Made by a program: the position numbers and the translations under genes
Assembly (NCBI GenBank): GCA_958296235.1
Contig: OY282457.1
Coordinates: 186,001-250,000, forward strand
From: an uncultured Candidatus Binatia bacterium
Lineage (GTDB): Bacteria; Desulfobacterota; Binatia; Bin18
Length of the DNA: 64,000 bases
Direction of reading: 5' to 3'
Notes under the pieces: generated by a model
Told to the model about the DNA's origin: nothing
Databases searched by the model: none
What the model saw: only the letters and a program-made list of their open reading frames with translations
In this document: positions 7,778 to 16,887 of the stretch, piece by piece
Numbering within the stretch: the first letter of the stretch is position 1
Layout: each line of letters opens with the position of its first letter

Positions 7778-10015
7778 TCATCGCACAAACGGTGCTGGAT
7801 CAAGAAAACGCTCCAGCACGTTGTGCGTAATGCGCGAAACATTATTGTCGTACTTGTTGTGTGACAAACTGCCGGCCCAGGCAATTGAGCTCGACGACCA
7901 CACCGCCCCGCCGCCCGGTGTTTCATAGAACACCATATCGGCCCGGACCAGTTCGTTCTCGGTCCCGCCCAAGCCCGGTGTGGTGACCAGTAATTCCTCA
8001 CACACGACCAGATAGATATCTGTATGTCCGCCCTTGGAAGTGGCCAGCACCAGGGCGTGCGGAGGGGTGCCCAAGCGCTCGTCCGCCCGGTCGATTTCCA
8101 GGCCGGCGGCCCCGCCGCCGATCAGACCGAAATCGCCAATGACCTCGTCTTTGCCGATGCCTTCAAAAATAAAAGCCGCCCGCGGCTGAAAACTGTCCGG
8201 CAGGCGGTGATACGGCGCTGAAATATCAAAGCCCTGGGCGCTGAACCCCGTGCCCAGCATGACCTGGGGCGCGCGGCCCTGATTGCGCCACAGGCCGCCG
8301 TATTCACCCGTAAAGCTGTGATAGTACTCGCCCGGCTCAGCGGCCCAGGTCCGAATGCCGCCCTCGTTGCGCCGCACTTCCATGAGACCGGGACAGTCAG
8401 GATGAAAGGCGACCCGCCAATACCAGCCGTTAGCGCCCATATACATGAGCCGTCCGCCCTGATTCTGATAGGCTTTCATCGCGTCCCACATCTGAAGAGA
8501 GTGGTATTCCGGGTGGGTGCCGGACAGAATCACCTGGTAGGGCTTCAGCAGGGCGAGCCCTTCATAGTGCAAATCTTCATCGGTAATGACATCAAAGTCA
8601 TAGCCCTTGGTCTCAAGCCAGTCGGTAATATGCGTGTCTGCATTAAACTGCCATAAGGACGACCCGTCCCCGCCCAGCGCGGAGATATGCTTGGGCCGCA
8701 TATTCAGAATGGGCCGCAGGCGGGACGAATAACACACGCCCGAGCCGTCCGAGTGCGAGTCATAGCACGAGCCGCCGTACTCGCGGTGTTCGTTGAGAAA
8801 CAGACTGTTCTTATCGAGTGGGGCCAGGCGACCGCTGAGCAGTTCAATCAGCCCCGCGTTGGTGGCCATGTGCTCGTTGGCATAGGCCATATAGCTGGCG
8901 GTGGGGAGCAGAAAGGCCAGCTTTTTTTCCTTGCCTGGGGTCGGTTTGACGACAAAGGGAATATAATCCTCCTCGGCTCCCGAACGTAGCCGGGCGGCGT
9001 ACAGGCCGCTCTTGAGCTGCGCTGGAACCGTCAGCGAAAAATCGACCTCCCAGCCTGCGTCATACACATCGTCAGCGTGGAAGTGGATCGCCCCGTACTG
9101 TTCCGGGGCCTGTTTCCAGTCCATGCTCTCGCCGCTCCAGTTATACCCCTTCATGCCACGCGCCGGCATATTGACGGTCTCACCGTGCAGTCGATTGGGA
9201 GACATATCGGTCACTATGGTCGAACTGATATCCTGGGAAAAATCCCAGGCTCCAACCACGCTCTCCTGGAGATGGGCCGGGACGCCACTCTTCAGGCGTT
9301 CCATATCAGACCGGTCCAGGACGCGGTTGGCCAGGCGCGGGCTGTCTATTTTTCCGTTGAATTTCTGGTCGAGCCTGCCTTTGCCCGAACCCGTCCGCAG
9401 CGCGGCAAACATCAGCCCGGCCTGGTGAGAACCCATTTGGGCGAGCTGGGTTTTTTTCCGGATGCGGGCCGCGTCCGAGACCGTGGGATAGTCGGTCTGG
9501 GGTTCTTGATACAGCGTGACCCGTCCGGTCTCCGCGTCATAACTCGCCGCCACAAAATACCACTGTCTGGCAAGGAGCGGTTTGGTGGCGCTCACGACCT
9601 CGACCGTACCCTTTCCGTCGCCCAGTTGCAGGGCCAGCCGTCCGGCCTGAATCACCAGCGCAAAGCCCGACCGCCGTCGGTCCTGCCACTTCGACACAAT
9701 CGCCTGGGCGCCGCTGTCCGGCGTGGTCGGCCACAGCATGGCCTGGACGGTAAAACTTGTGAGGTTTTGCAGCAGCGGACTGTTTGGGATCTTCACATAC
9801 GAGCCGGACTCGATCTTCTGGGGGCGGCCCTTATACGATGTATTGGCCGGTGTGGGCACGACCTGTTCTCTGATCCCCGGACCGTCAGGATTCAGGTCGC
9901 CACAGACCAGACGAACGATGTCGGCCCGATAGCGGGGTCGTTCGCAGTTCACCATAAACCGAATGGATTCACCGGGGCGCGCGCTGATTTTGTCGGCATA
10001 GCCAGTAATTTTCAT
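7778..10015 (-). CDS. dmfA2: N,N-dimethylformamidase large (beta) subunit
   Basis: 745 residues, close to the about 760 of known DMFase large subunits; GAGGAAG precedes ATG. Residues about 70-255 form a LamG/concanavalin-like jelly roll (SYVKIPNSPLLQNLTSFTVQ, WYFVAASYD). From about 290 onward is the DMFase-specific domain, with FLLPTASYMAYANEH, WQFNADTHITDWLETKGYD, VILSGTHPEYHS and GGRLMYMGANGWYWRV. The known enzyme hydrolyses N,N-dimethylformamide to dimethylamine and formate using a mononuclear iron held by Tyr and Glu side chains; conserved Tyr and Glu are plentiful here. The small subunit gene lies 34 bases upstream. Related short amides are possible substrates. Confidence 0.85.
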   Translation of the reverse strand: MKITGYADKISARPGESIRFMVNCERPRYRADIVRLVCGDLNPDGPGIREQVVPTPANTSYKGRPQKIESGSYVKIPNSPLLQNLTSFTVQAMLWPTTPDSGAQAIVSKWQDRRRSGFALVIQAGRLALQLGDGKGTVEVVSATKPLLARQWYFVAASYDAETGRVTLYQEPQTDYPTVSDAARIRKKTQLAQMGSHQAGLMFAALRTGSGKGRLDQKFNGKIDSPRLANRVLDRSDMERLKSGVPAHLQESVVGAWDFSQDISSTIVTDMSPNRLHGETVNMPARGMKGYNWSGESMDWKQAPEQYGAIHFHADDVYDAGWEVDFSLTVPAQLKSGLYAARLRSGAEEDYIPFVVKPTPGKEKKLAFLLPTASYMAYANEHMATNAGLIELLSGRLAPLDKNSLFLNEHREYGGSCYDSHSDGSGVCYSSRLRPILNMRPKHISALGGDGSSLWQFNADTHITDWLETKGYDFDVITDEDLHYEGLALLKPYQVILSGTHPEYHSLQMWDAMKAYQNQGGRLMYMGANGWYWRVAFHPDCPGLMEVRRNEGGIRTWAAEPGEYYHSFTGEYGGLWRNQGRAPQVMLGTGFSAQGFDISAPYHRLPDSFQPRAAFIFEGIGKDEVIGDFGLIGGGAAGLEIDRADERLGTPPHALVLATSKGGHTDIYLVVCEELLVTTPGLGGTENELVRADMVFYETPGGGAVWSSSSIAWAGSLSHNKYDNNVSRITHNVLERFLDPAPFVR

Positions 10016-10049
10016 GGGTCTTCCTCATTGTTCGTGCGCTTCCGTCCGG

Positions 10050-10355
10050 TCAGCCTTTCGTTCCGGTATGCCGCTCCCAACGACGCCGGAATACTTCCCG
10101 CTCTGCATCTTCTACCGAGGTGAAGACCTGCTCCTTGAGCAGCCTGACCGGCTTGCCCCGTTCGCCGGTGAGCTTTCCGAGCGTCCACTCCTGATGTGGC
10201 TTGGTACAGATGAGCACATATTTATCCCGCACCGGCTGGCCGCGAATGACGTTCAGCACGCGCTGTAAAGCGGGACTGTGATGGCCAATCGGCCTGGCGT
10301 TGAATTCTTCGACGACGTTTTGGTCGTTGGCGCTGATCTTATAGACCGTATGCAT
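10050..10355 (-). CDS. dmfA1: N,N-dimethylformamidase small (alpha) subunit
   Basis: 101 residues, shorter at the N-terminus than the about 130-residue characterised subunit. The core HHSPALQRVLNVIRGQP and the Lys/Trp/Glu-rich middle, ending VEDAEREVFRRRWER, follow the pattern I know from DMFase alpha subunits (SPYLQRV..FR.QP, then an EEAxxAVFLRRxE-like tail). The gene order small-large with a 34-base gap is that of known dmfA1A2 operons, which strengthens both calls. The small subunit packs on the large one in the alpha2beta2 enzyme; it has no catalytic site of its own that is known. ATG 10355 is preceded by GGGGGAG. Confidence 0.75.
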   Translation of the reverse strand: MHTVYKISANDQNVVEEFNARPIGHHSPALQRVLNVIRGQPVRDKYVLICTKPHQEWTLGKLTGERGKPVRLLKEQVFTSVEDAEREVFRRRWERHTGTKG

Positions 10356-10510
10356 GCGCTCCCCCTTTGGCTCGGGTATCAGTCCAGACGGAGACTAGCA
10401 CACCGATCTGTCACAAGTCGAGAATGACGGCGCATCCCGGCAGGAGACCTAGACCCTGCCGCCCGCATTTGAAAAGATACGGACCTTTACGGAACAATCA
10501 GGAGGAAGGC

Positions 10511-11605
10511 ATGAAAGCAGCCGTCTTATACGAAGTTGATACTCCCCTCACAGTGGAAGATGTCGATCTGGACAGTCCCAAGAGCGGAGAGGCGCGGGTC
10601 AGGATTGTTGCCAATGGGGTGTGCCATAGTGACTACTCGATTATTCATGGCGTTTTGCGCAGCCCGCTGCCGATGGTTCCCGGCCATGAGGGCGCGGGTA
10701 TTGTCGAAGAGGTCGGGCCGAACGTCTCCCTGGTCAAACCGGGCGACCATGTTGTCCTGTCGCTCGCCCCATATTGCGGGCACTGTTACTACTGCGCCAT
10801 TGGCAAGCAGAACCTTTGTGTCAATATGTTTCAGACTATGGTGAAGGCCGCGATGGTTGACGGGACGTGCCGCCTCAAGAAGAACGGCAAGGACATTCAC
10901 CATATGGCCGGCATCTCCAGCTTTGCCGAGCAGGCCGTGGTCGCAGAACAGGCCTGTATCAAGGTGCCGGACGATGTGCCGCTCGACGTGGTATGCCTGG
11001 TCGGCTGCGGTGTCATGACGGGGGTGGGCGCGGCCATGAACACGGCGCAGGTTGAGCCGGGCAGCAGCGCGGTGGTGATCGGCTGTGGCGGCGTCGGGCT
11101 CAACGTCATCCAGGGCTGTGGGCTCGCCGGTGCCAGCACGATTATTGGAGTAGATATACTGGATAATAAACTGGACTACGCCCTCCAGTTCGGCGCTACC
11201 CATACCATCAACCCGAGTCGGGATGATCTGGTTCGGTCGGTGCGCAAGCTTACCGGGGGCCGGGGCGCGGATTACGCCTTTGAGGTTATCGGCTTGTCCC
11301 AAACGGTGGAGCAAGCCTACGCCTGTACCCGCCAGGCCGGAACGACGATTGTTGTCGGAGCCGGGTCGCGGCGGGACACCGTCTCCATTCCGATGGGGAC
11401 CTTCCTGACCGAGAAGATCATCAAAGGCTCGGGCTATGGCTCGGCCCGCCCCCACATCGATATGCCTCGCTTGGTCGAGCACTACCGGAACGGCCGACTC
11501 AAACTGAAGGAAATGATTACCCGGACCTATGCCCTGGAGGAAGTGAACGAGGCCATGACCGCGCTGGAAAAGGGCGAAGTGGCGCGCAGCGTCGTCATCA
11601 TGTAA
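10511..11605 (+). CDS. Zinc-dependent alcohol dehydrogenase (class III-like MDR)
   Basis: 364 residues from ATG 10511, with GGAGGAAGG directly upstream. Medium-chain dehydrogenase features are complete. GVCHSDY holds catalytic Cys38, GHEGAGIV has His59-Glu60, and structural zinc cysteines sit at 89, 92, 95 and 103 (CGHCYYC...C). LVGCGVMTGVGAA supplies the third catalytic zinc ligand, and GCGGVGLNVIQG is the NAD-binding loop. The pattern is that of class III/NDMA-type long-chain MDR alcohol or formaldehyde-adduct dehydrogenases. Next to dimethylformamidase and C1 genes, a role in oxidising hydroxymethyl adducts is possible but inferred. It is divergent from dmfA1 across a 155-base gap and 3-30 bases ahead of the molybdoenzyme gene. 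Confidence 0.88.
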   Translation: MKAAVLYEVDTPLTVEDVDLDSPKSGEARVRIVANGVCHSDYSIIHGVLRSPLPMVPGHEGAGIVEEVGPNVSLVKPGDHVVLSLAPYCGHCYYCAIGKQNLCVNMFQTMVKAAMVDGTCRLKKNGKDIHHMAGISSFAEQAVVAEQACIKVPDDVPLDVVCLVGCGVMTGVGAAMNTAQVEPGSSAVVIGCGGVGLNVIQGCGLAGASTIIGVDILDNKLDYALQFGATHTINPSRDDLVRSVRKLTGGRGADYAFEVIGLSQTVEQAYACTRQAGTTIVVGAGSRRDTVSIPMGTFLTEKIIKGSGYGSARPHIDMPRLVEHYRNGRLKLKEMITRTYALEEVNEAMTALEKGEVARSVVIM

Positions 11606-11635
11606 GACATGAGCAGAGAAGAGGAGACTGAAACC

Positions 11636-13990
11636 ATGAGTGCAGTGCAGGTTGACCCATCCATTTCCAGGACCCCGATTGAAACGAACGCCAAGGACCA
11701 AGCGACCGTGTGTGTGCTGTGCAGCCACAACTGCGGCCTCACCGTCGATATCAATGCGGGGCATATCGAGAATATCCGGGCCGATGCCTCCAACCCGATC
11801 TCGCACGGCTATATCTGTAACAAAGGCTTTAGCGTTGACCATTATGTCAACCATGCCCAGCGGCTCAGCCATCCGCTTAAACGCAAGCCGGCGGGTGGGT
11901 TTGAACAGGTGAGCTGGGACCAGGCAATGACAGAAATAGCCGAGCGGCTCAGCACGATTATTACGCGGCATTCCCCACGGGCCTGCGGTCTGGTGGGTAT
12001 CGGAGGCCAGGCCAACCATCTGGATGCGCCGTATGGTGTCACCTTTCTCTCGTTGATGAAATCCCGCCGCTTTTTCAACTCGCTGGCCCAAGAGAAAAGC
12101 CAGCACTGGCTGGTCGAAAAATGGATGCTGGACAGCTCGTCCGGCACCACTCTGCATCCCGACCACGATCATGCCGACTTTCTGCTGGTCATGGGCACCA
12201 ACCCCCACATCAGCAATCGCGGCCATAATCCAACTGACGCGCTGAAAAGCCTGGCCCGGGATGAAAACCGCATCATGGTGGTGGTGGACCCGCGCATTAC
12301 CGAAACCAGCCGGCAGGCCAACCGCCACCTCAGAGTCCGGCCCGGCACAGACGTCTATCTGCTCCTGGCCATGCTGAAGGTCATTATTGAACAAGACCTC
12401 GGAGACGCCGGATTTATCACCAGCAGAACGGTCGGTTACCAAGAACTCAAAGCCCAACTGGCGGATGTTGATATCGCCGACATGGCCCAGCGCTGTGGCC
12501 TTGAGGTGGCCGATGTCGTAGCTACGGCGACCGAATACGCCACCGCCAGGACGGCAGCGTTTTTGTGGGATCTCGGGGTGGAAATGACGTTGTTCTCCAC
12601 CCTGAACTCCTATCTGATTCATCTCCTGATTGCCCTGACCGGCAATATGGGTCGCCAGGGCGGCAATGTCTTCACCTCGAACTTAAACCCGCCCACGCCA
12701 GACTCTCGGCGTCACGCTGAGCCCGAACGCGCCCTGGCTTCCGGCATGAGCGCAATCTCGGCCCTGACCCGGCTGGGCATATTCTCGCCGGTGCTGATAC
12801 CCGAAGAAATCCTGCACGACCACCCCGAACGTCTGCGGGCCTTGATTGTGGAAGGCGCCAACCCGCTCCTGTCTTTTCCCGATACGCAGCGCTGGCTGGA
12901 GGCGCGTGAACAACTGGACCTGCTGGTCGTGATCGAACCGACCATGACCGAGACGGCTCTGGTGGCCGACTATATTCTGCCGACGCCGACCGGTTACGAA
13001 AAATGGGAAATGGCCAGCTTCCCGCGCGGCTATCCGCGCGTCCAGACACAGTTACGCCCACCCATCCTGCCCGCGCCAGGGGAAGCCCTGCCCGAAGGCG
13101 AAATCTACAATCGTCTGGCCGAGGCTATGGGCCTGGTTCCCGAGCCGCCCCAGGAACTCTATGAGCTGGCGAAAAACGCGCACGAACCCGCGGGAGCCGC
13201 GGCCTACCTGAAGACGCTCCAGACTCTGGCAAAGGCGGCGAAATTCTCAGCGCCCTTATACTGGGCCTACCGTACTCTGGGGCCAGAGCTTGATTCGCCG
13301 GTTCTCTCAAGTGTCTGGTTCCAGGCCATGATGAACGGCGTGGTACGCAAAGAAGCGGTAGCGCGCGTCCTTGGGCCGGAATGGCAAGACAAGAATGCTT
13401 TTGAGGTCGGTATCGAGCTGTTCCGGCGTCTGCTGACCCATCCCGAGGGGATTGAGGTGGCCGAGCTTGACGTGGAAGCCAACCTTGATGAACGCATTGG
13501 CTTTGAGGACGGGAAAATCCGTCTCATGCCCGAAGAAATCGTGGCCGAGCTTGGGCGCGCCGTGGCAACCAGACCGGCTGAAGATCCGGACTATCCCTTT
13601 GTGTTGGCCTCCGGCCTGCGGACCCGCTGGACCGCTAATACCATTCAGCGCGACCCGAGCTGGCGCAAGGGCCGCGGCCCGCACTGCGCCTTGAACCTCT
13701 CTCCTGGAGATGCCCAGCGCATGGGGGTGCTTGACGGCGACACGATTCGCCTCCGCACCCGGCGGGGACAGGTTGAGCTGCCGGCGGTTGTGGACAAAAA
13801 ACTGATGGAGGGCCATGTGTGGATGCCGAACGGCTTTGGTATGATCTACCCGACTGAAGGCGATGGAGCGACCGCGGACCTGAATGGCGTCAATATGAAC
13901 GCCTGCACGGATACCGCCGCCCGCGACCCTTTTACCGGCTGTCCCCATCATCGCTTTGTGCCGTGTCAGCTTGAGCGCGTTTCAGATTGA
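11636..13990 (+). CDS. Molybdopterin-dependent oxidoreductase (DMSO reductase superfamily)
   Basis: 784 residues from ATG 11636 (GAGGAG upstream; an ATG at 11609 is in frame and possible). The N-terminal [4Fe-4S] site is intact with Cys26, Cys29, Cys33 and Cys61 (CVLCSHNCG ... ICNKG). ADFLLVMGTNP and NHLDAPYG belong to the bis-MGD core. The C-terminal MGD-binding barrel follows (RTRRGQVELPA, MEGHVWMPNGFGMIYP). The usual FDH Cys/Sec signature is not evident, so I do not call it formate dehydrogenase. Substrate unknown. There is no Tat signal, so it is probably cytoplasmic. It sits just after the alcohol dehydrogenase, suggesting linked redox steps. Confidence 0.85.
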   Translation: MSAVQVDPSISRTPIETNAKDQATVCVLCSHNCGLTVDINAGHIENIRADASNPISHGYICNKGFSVDHYVNHAQRLSHPLKRKPAGGFEQVSWDQAMTEIAERLSTIITRHSPRACGLVGIGGQANHLDAPYGVTFLSLMKSRRFFNSLAQEKSQHWLVEKWMLDSSSGTTLHPDHDHADFLLVMGTNPHISNRGHNPTDALKSLARDENRIMVVVDPRITETSRQANRHLRVRPGTDVYLLLAMLKVIIEQDLGDAGFITSRTVGYQELKAQLADVDIADMAQRCGLEVADVVATATEYATARTAAFLWDLGVEMTLFSTLNSYLIHLLIALTGNMGRQGGNVFTSNLNPPTPDSRRHAEPERALASGMSAISALTRLGIFSPVLIPEEILHDHPERLRALIVEGANPLLSFPDTQRWLEAREQLDLLVVIEPTMTETALVADYILPTPTGYEKWEMASFPRGYPRVQTQLRPPILPAPGEALPEGEIYNRLAEAMGLVPEPPQELYELAKNAHEPAGAAAYLKTLQTLAKAAKFSAPLYWAYRTLGPELDSPVLSSVWFQAMMNGVVRKEAVARVLGPEWQDKNAFEVGIELFRRLLTHPEGIEVAELDVEANLDERIGFEDGKIRLMPEEIVAELGRAVATRPAEDPDYPFVLASGLRTRWTANTIQRDPSWRKGRGPHCALNLSPGDAQRMGVLDGDTIRLRTRRGQVELPAVVDKKLMEGHVWMPNGFGMIYPTEGDGATADLNGVNMNACTDTAARDPFTGCPHHRFVPCQLERVSD

Positions 13991-14075
13991 GCAGAATGGC
14001 GCAACTTCATCCCACGCGGGAAAACGGGCGGTGTAAATCAAGCCTGACGATTGAGAAAGGTGAAACAACGTATCC

Positions 14076-14558
14076 ATGAGCGCCACGCACTCCAACGACC
14101 TGCCCAGCATCGCCGGCATCCTCGCCCCTGTTGTGACGCGCTTTCCGCGCCAACAGCAGAAACTCCTCATCGCCTGGGCCGAACGCCAGGCCGCCAGGAT
14201 GTATCAAAGCTGGGCTGAACACGTCAGCGACCCGGAACGGGCCGGCTTCCTCGGCTGCGCTGCGCGAGAGGAAGATATTGCGGCCCGGATTGAAGCCCTT
14301 GACCCGGACGCAGCCGCAATCCAGCGGCAACTCCTGGCCGAGTTGCCCGACCTGGAAGAGCAGGTTCGGGCCGTGTATGTCGGTCGTCCTCTGGAAGAGC
14401 AATGGGAGATCCAGCGCCGGGGCGAACGGGCCGGGAAAAAAACCTGGGAGACCTTTGCCACCGCGGAGAACGACGCCACGGTCAAAGCCGTGCTGCTGGC
14501 CTGCGCCGCGCTGGAAGACGAAAACGCGAGTTTTTTGCAAGGCATCCTGGCGCGCTGA
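14076..14558 (+). CDS. Small helical protein of unknown function
   Basis: 160 residues, almost entirely predicted helix and rich in Ala, Glu, Gln and Arg. There is no signal peptide, membrane segment or cysteine cluster apart from single Cys residues. Acidic and His-poor helices (AAREEDIAARIEAL, LLAELPDLEEQVRAVY) suggest a four-helix bundle, but metal-binding ExxH motifs of ferritin-like proteins are absent. It begins 85 bases after the molybdoenzyme gene on the same strand. A chaperone role in cofactor insertion, like TorD-type helical chaperones, is possible from context only. The ribosome site is weak (GAAAGG about 15 bases upstream). Confidence 0.6.
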   Translation: MSATHSNDLPSIAGILAPVVTRFPRQQQKLLIAWAERQAARMYQSWAEHVSDPERAGFLGCAAREEDIAARIEALDPDAAAIQRQLLAELPDLEEQVRAVYVGRPLEEQWEIQRRGERAGKKTWETFATAENDATVKAVLLACAALEDENASFLQGILAR

Positions 14559-14579
14559 TATACCACCGATGAAGGGTGA

Positions 14580-14806
14580 GTGTCTCAGTTTGCATGTTCC
14601 CCCTCATCCCACCCCGCTCCCAGCGGGAGCGGGGCTCTTGTCTTTCCCTTGTCTCTCCCCTGTCTTTCCCTCTCCCCTGGAGGGAGAGGGTGGCCCTGAG
14701 CCTGTCGAAGGGCCGGGTGAGGGGGCCGACGGACCGCCCGGGGGGGCCTGCGACACAATGGGCATCACACGTCTGGGAGGGGGCGGGGGGCGGCCCCGGT
14801 CGCCCA
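14580..14806 (+). mobile_element. MITE-like element, copy 1 (right end missing)
   Basis: The left terminal repeat GTGTCTCAGTTT lies at 14580-14591. The interior carries the family's nested G/C hairpins (CCGCTCCCAGCGGGAGCGG, CCCTCTCCC/GGGAGAGGG) and the CCTGAGCCTGTCGAAGG block. No right-hand terminal repeat is found before the DUF1028 gene, so the copy is truncated. It fills the gap 14559-14821. Confidence 0.65.
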
Positions 14807-14821
14807 TGAACCCAAACGCGC

Positions 14822-15595
14822 CTATTCCCGGTCCTGCTCTCTGTCCACTTCATCCGCATGAAAGTGCGGCATGTCCAGCACTCCACGTTCCTTGATGAAC
14901 TCCCAAAAGGTATCTGGATGCTGCTGCATGCCTTCATAGTAATGGTCCAGCGGCTGGGCATACTCGTACAGACGCCGCAGTTCGGTAACAGCCCGCGGAT
15001 GATAGTCCACCCTGAGATCAACTTTGGGGTACGGGTTTTTTCCGTCCGCAACAAAAACCGCGCAGGACAGCTCGCCCCAGTGCTGGCCCGTTCTGGCATC
15101 GCCCTGTCCCCCGGCATCCCGACCGGCTTCAAGGGCACGGATAATCCGCTCGCCCAAGGGCAGGCCCGCACTCTCTCGCATTGAAACCGCCATGCCCTCA
15201 GCGGTTTTGCTGCTGGTCAGGGCATTCCCGGACACGGCCCACTGCTCTTCCACTATATGACCGGCGTAGTCAAACGCCTGGTCGCCGGTATGCACCCAGA
15301 GGTCGCCGGCGACGGTAAGCACACTATACTGGCGATAGCCGAAATACGGGTCCGTCTGCGGCAGCGCTGCCTTGAGCTGTTCCAGGCTATAGCCCTGATC
15401 CAGCAGCCGAAACGTATCATACGCCAACTGACGATTGGCATACGAATGGGGCAGGACTATGGCTCCGTTCTCCTGAAAGGTCGGCAGCAGGCCGTGTACG
15501 ACCGGGCTCACACGACCGGCATTGACCGAAAAGGTTGCCAGTCCGGCGCCGATAGCCCCTGTTTCCGGGCATTTCCCGATAACGGCAAAGGTCAT
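14822..15595 (-). CDS. DUF1028 family protein
   Basis: ATG 15595 with GAGGAGG upstream gives 257 residues; the frame is open further upstream to 15931, but that part overlaps the divergent amidotransferase gene. MTFAVIGKCPETGAIGAGLATFSVNAGRV at the start (Ser/Thr-rich, Ntn-hydrolase-like) and YGYRQYSVLTVAGD-like blocks, VSGNALTS and LRVDYHP identify DUF1028. This family is often found near peptidase and amino-acid utilisation genes and is suspected to be an Ntn-type hydrolase; no reaction is established. It is divergent from the amidotransferase, with the shared upstream region at 15596-15730. Confidence 0.85.
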   Translation of the reverse strand: MTFAVIGKCPETGAIGAGLATFSVNAGRVSPVVHGLLPTFQENGAIVLPHSYANRQLAYDTFRLLDQGYSLEQLKAALPQTDPYFGYRQYSVLTVAGDLWVHTGDQAFDYAGHIVEEQWAVSGNALTSSKTAEGMAVSMRESAGLPLGERIIRALEAGRDAGGQGDARTGQHWGELSCAVFVADGKNPYPKVDLRVDYHPRAVTELRRLYEYAQPLDHYYEGMQQHPDTFWEFIKERGVLDMPHFHADEVDREQDRE

Positions 15596-15730
15596 GTCTT
15601 CCTCCTCTTGATGCGGGCGACTCCCAAACGGATCGTAGCCCTTTTTTACCAGGTGTAAAGATGCGGCTTTCGTTGTTGAGGGATGGTATGCTACAGACCC
15701 AGGCACAGTTTTGACTCGGGAGGGATGGTC

Positions 15731-16468
15731 ATGACTCGGCAGACTCCACGGCTCCTCGTCTTTCAACACCTCAGTGTTGAACATCCCGGCGTATTCCGGG
15801 ATTTCATGCGGGAAGACAGGATCGAATGGCAGGCGGTCGAACTCGACCGGGGCGAGCCCATCCCCGACTTGAGCGACTACGACGGGCTGTGGGTCATGGG
15901 TGGGCCCATGGATGTCTGGGAAGAGGAGCAATACCCCTGGCTGAAGGCAGAGAAAGCAGCGATCCGCGAGGCCGTCGTAGACCGGCAGATGCCTTTTCTG
16001 GGGGTCTGCTTAGGCCACCAACTGCTGGCGGATGCGCTCGGCGGTACAGTCGGGCCGGCCGCTGCCCCGGAGGTTGGGATATATGAAGTCGAGAAAACCG
16101 TGGACGGGGAAAAGAGTCCGTTTCTGCTGGGCCTGCCCGGCACGATGAAATGCCTCCAGTGGCACGCCGCCGAGGTGCAACAGCCCCCGGCCGGCGCGTC
16201 CGTCTTGGCGACAAATAGCGCGTGTGCCATCCAGAGCCTGTCGTTTGGTGAAAAAGCGCTCAGCACGCAGTATCATACGGAAATATCTGCCGTGACCGTG
16301 GCCGAATGGGCCAGCATTCCCACCTATCGCGCCGCGCTGGAAAAAATACTCGGCCCCAATGCGCTGGCCCGGTTTGAAGCCGAGACCAATCGGCATCTCA
16401 CCCTCCTGAAGCAATCCGCCCGTCGTTTGTTTGACAACTGGAAAACGATGGCGTTTGGGACAAATTGA
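15731..16468 (+). CDS. Class I glutamine amidotransferase-like protein
   Basis: 245 residues from ATG 15731 (GGGAGGG upstream; ATG 15725 is too close to it). The triad glutaminase fold is evident: WVMGGPMDVWEEE (residues 55-67), nucleophile elbow GVCLGHQLLADALGG with Cys93, and QYHTEIS with the catalytic His near residue 180. Stand-alone members of this GMP synthase-like group transfer or hydrolyse glutamine amide nitrogen; gamma-glutamyl hydrolysis, as in PuuD-like enzymes, is another possibility. The acceptor is unknown. Cytoplasmic. It is divergent from DUF1028 and followed by a repeat cluster. Confidence 0.88.
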   Translation: MTRQTPRLLVFQHLSVEHPGVFRDFMREDRIEWQAVELDRGEPIPDLSDYDGLWVMGGPMDVWEEEQYPWLKAEKAAIREAVVDRQMPFLGVCLGHQLLADALGGTVGPAAAPEVGIYEVEKTVDGEKSPFLLGLPGTMKCLQWHAAEVQQPPAGASVLATNSACAIQSLSFGEKALSTQYHTEISAVTVAEWASIPTYRAALEKILGPNALARFEAETNRHLTLLKQSARRLFDNWKTMAFGTN

Positions 16469-16488
16469 CATGCCAGAGCGCCATAAGC

Positions 16489-16838
16489 ATATCTCAGTTT
16501 GAACGCTCTCCCTCTCCCCTTCGACAGGCTCAGGACAGGCCTCCGGGAGAGAGGGGTCTGATTCCCTCTCCCTTAAGGACGTGTGATGCAAATTAAGTTG
16601 TTCAGCGGCCCAGGACGCTGTGTTTCGCCCTCACCCCAACCCCTCTCCCAACGGGAGAGGGGCTCTTGTCCTACCCTCTCCCCTGGAGGGAGAGGGTGGC
16701 CCTGAGCCTGTCGAAGGGCCGGGTGAGGGGGCGGACGGACCGCCCGGGGGCCGGCGACACAATGTGCATCACACGTCCCTTGAGGGGGAGGGGGGCGTTA
16801 CGCCGGCAGAGGCGCAGGAAGATGTGAAACTGAGACAC
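16489..16838 (+). mobile_element. MITE-like element, composite copies 2a/2b
   Basis: A degenerate left end (ATCTCAGTTT at 16491-16500) and a good right end AAACTGAGACAC (16827-16838) enclose about 350 bases. Inside are two sets of CCCTCTCCC/GGGAGAGGG hairpins and two opposed CCTTCGACAGGCTCAGG blocks, so this looks like two copies joined or nested. The left part ends near 16600. It fills the gene-free stretch 16469-16887; I see no gene there. Confidence 0.6.
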
Positions 16839-16887
16839 GACCGGAAAGAGTCGTTCGATAATCCTGCCCTGCGCAACTGACAGGACT

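Noticed and set aside
9077..10123. A 348-residue plus-strand frame opposite dmfA2
   Set aside because: Entirely antisense to a gene with strong homology; low-complexity Arg/Gly/His composition.
10526..12622. A 698-residue open frame antisense to the alcohol dehydrogenase and molybdoenzyme genes
   Set aside because: It mirrors two well-supported genes and shows no family motif; long antisense frames arise from GC-biased codons here.
11636..13990. Formate dehydrogenase for formate released by dimethylformamidase
   Set aside because: The FDH Cys/Sec active-site signature is not evident; left as a molybdoenzyme of unknown substrate.
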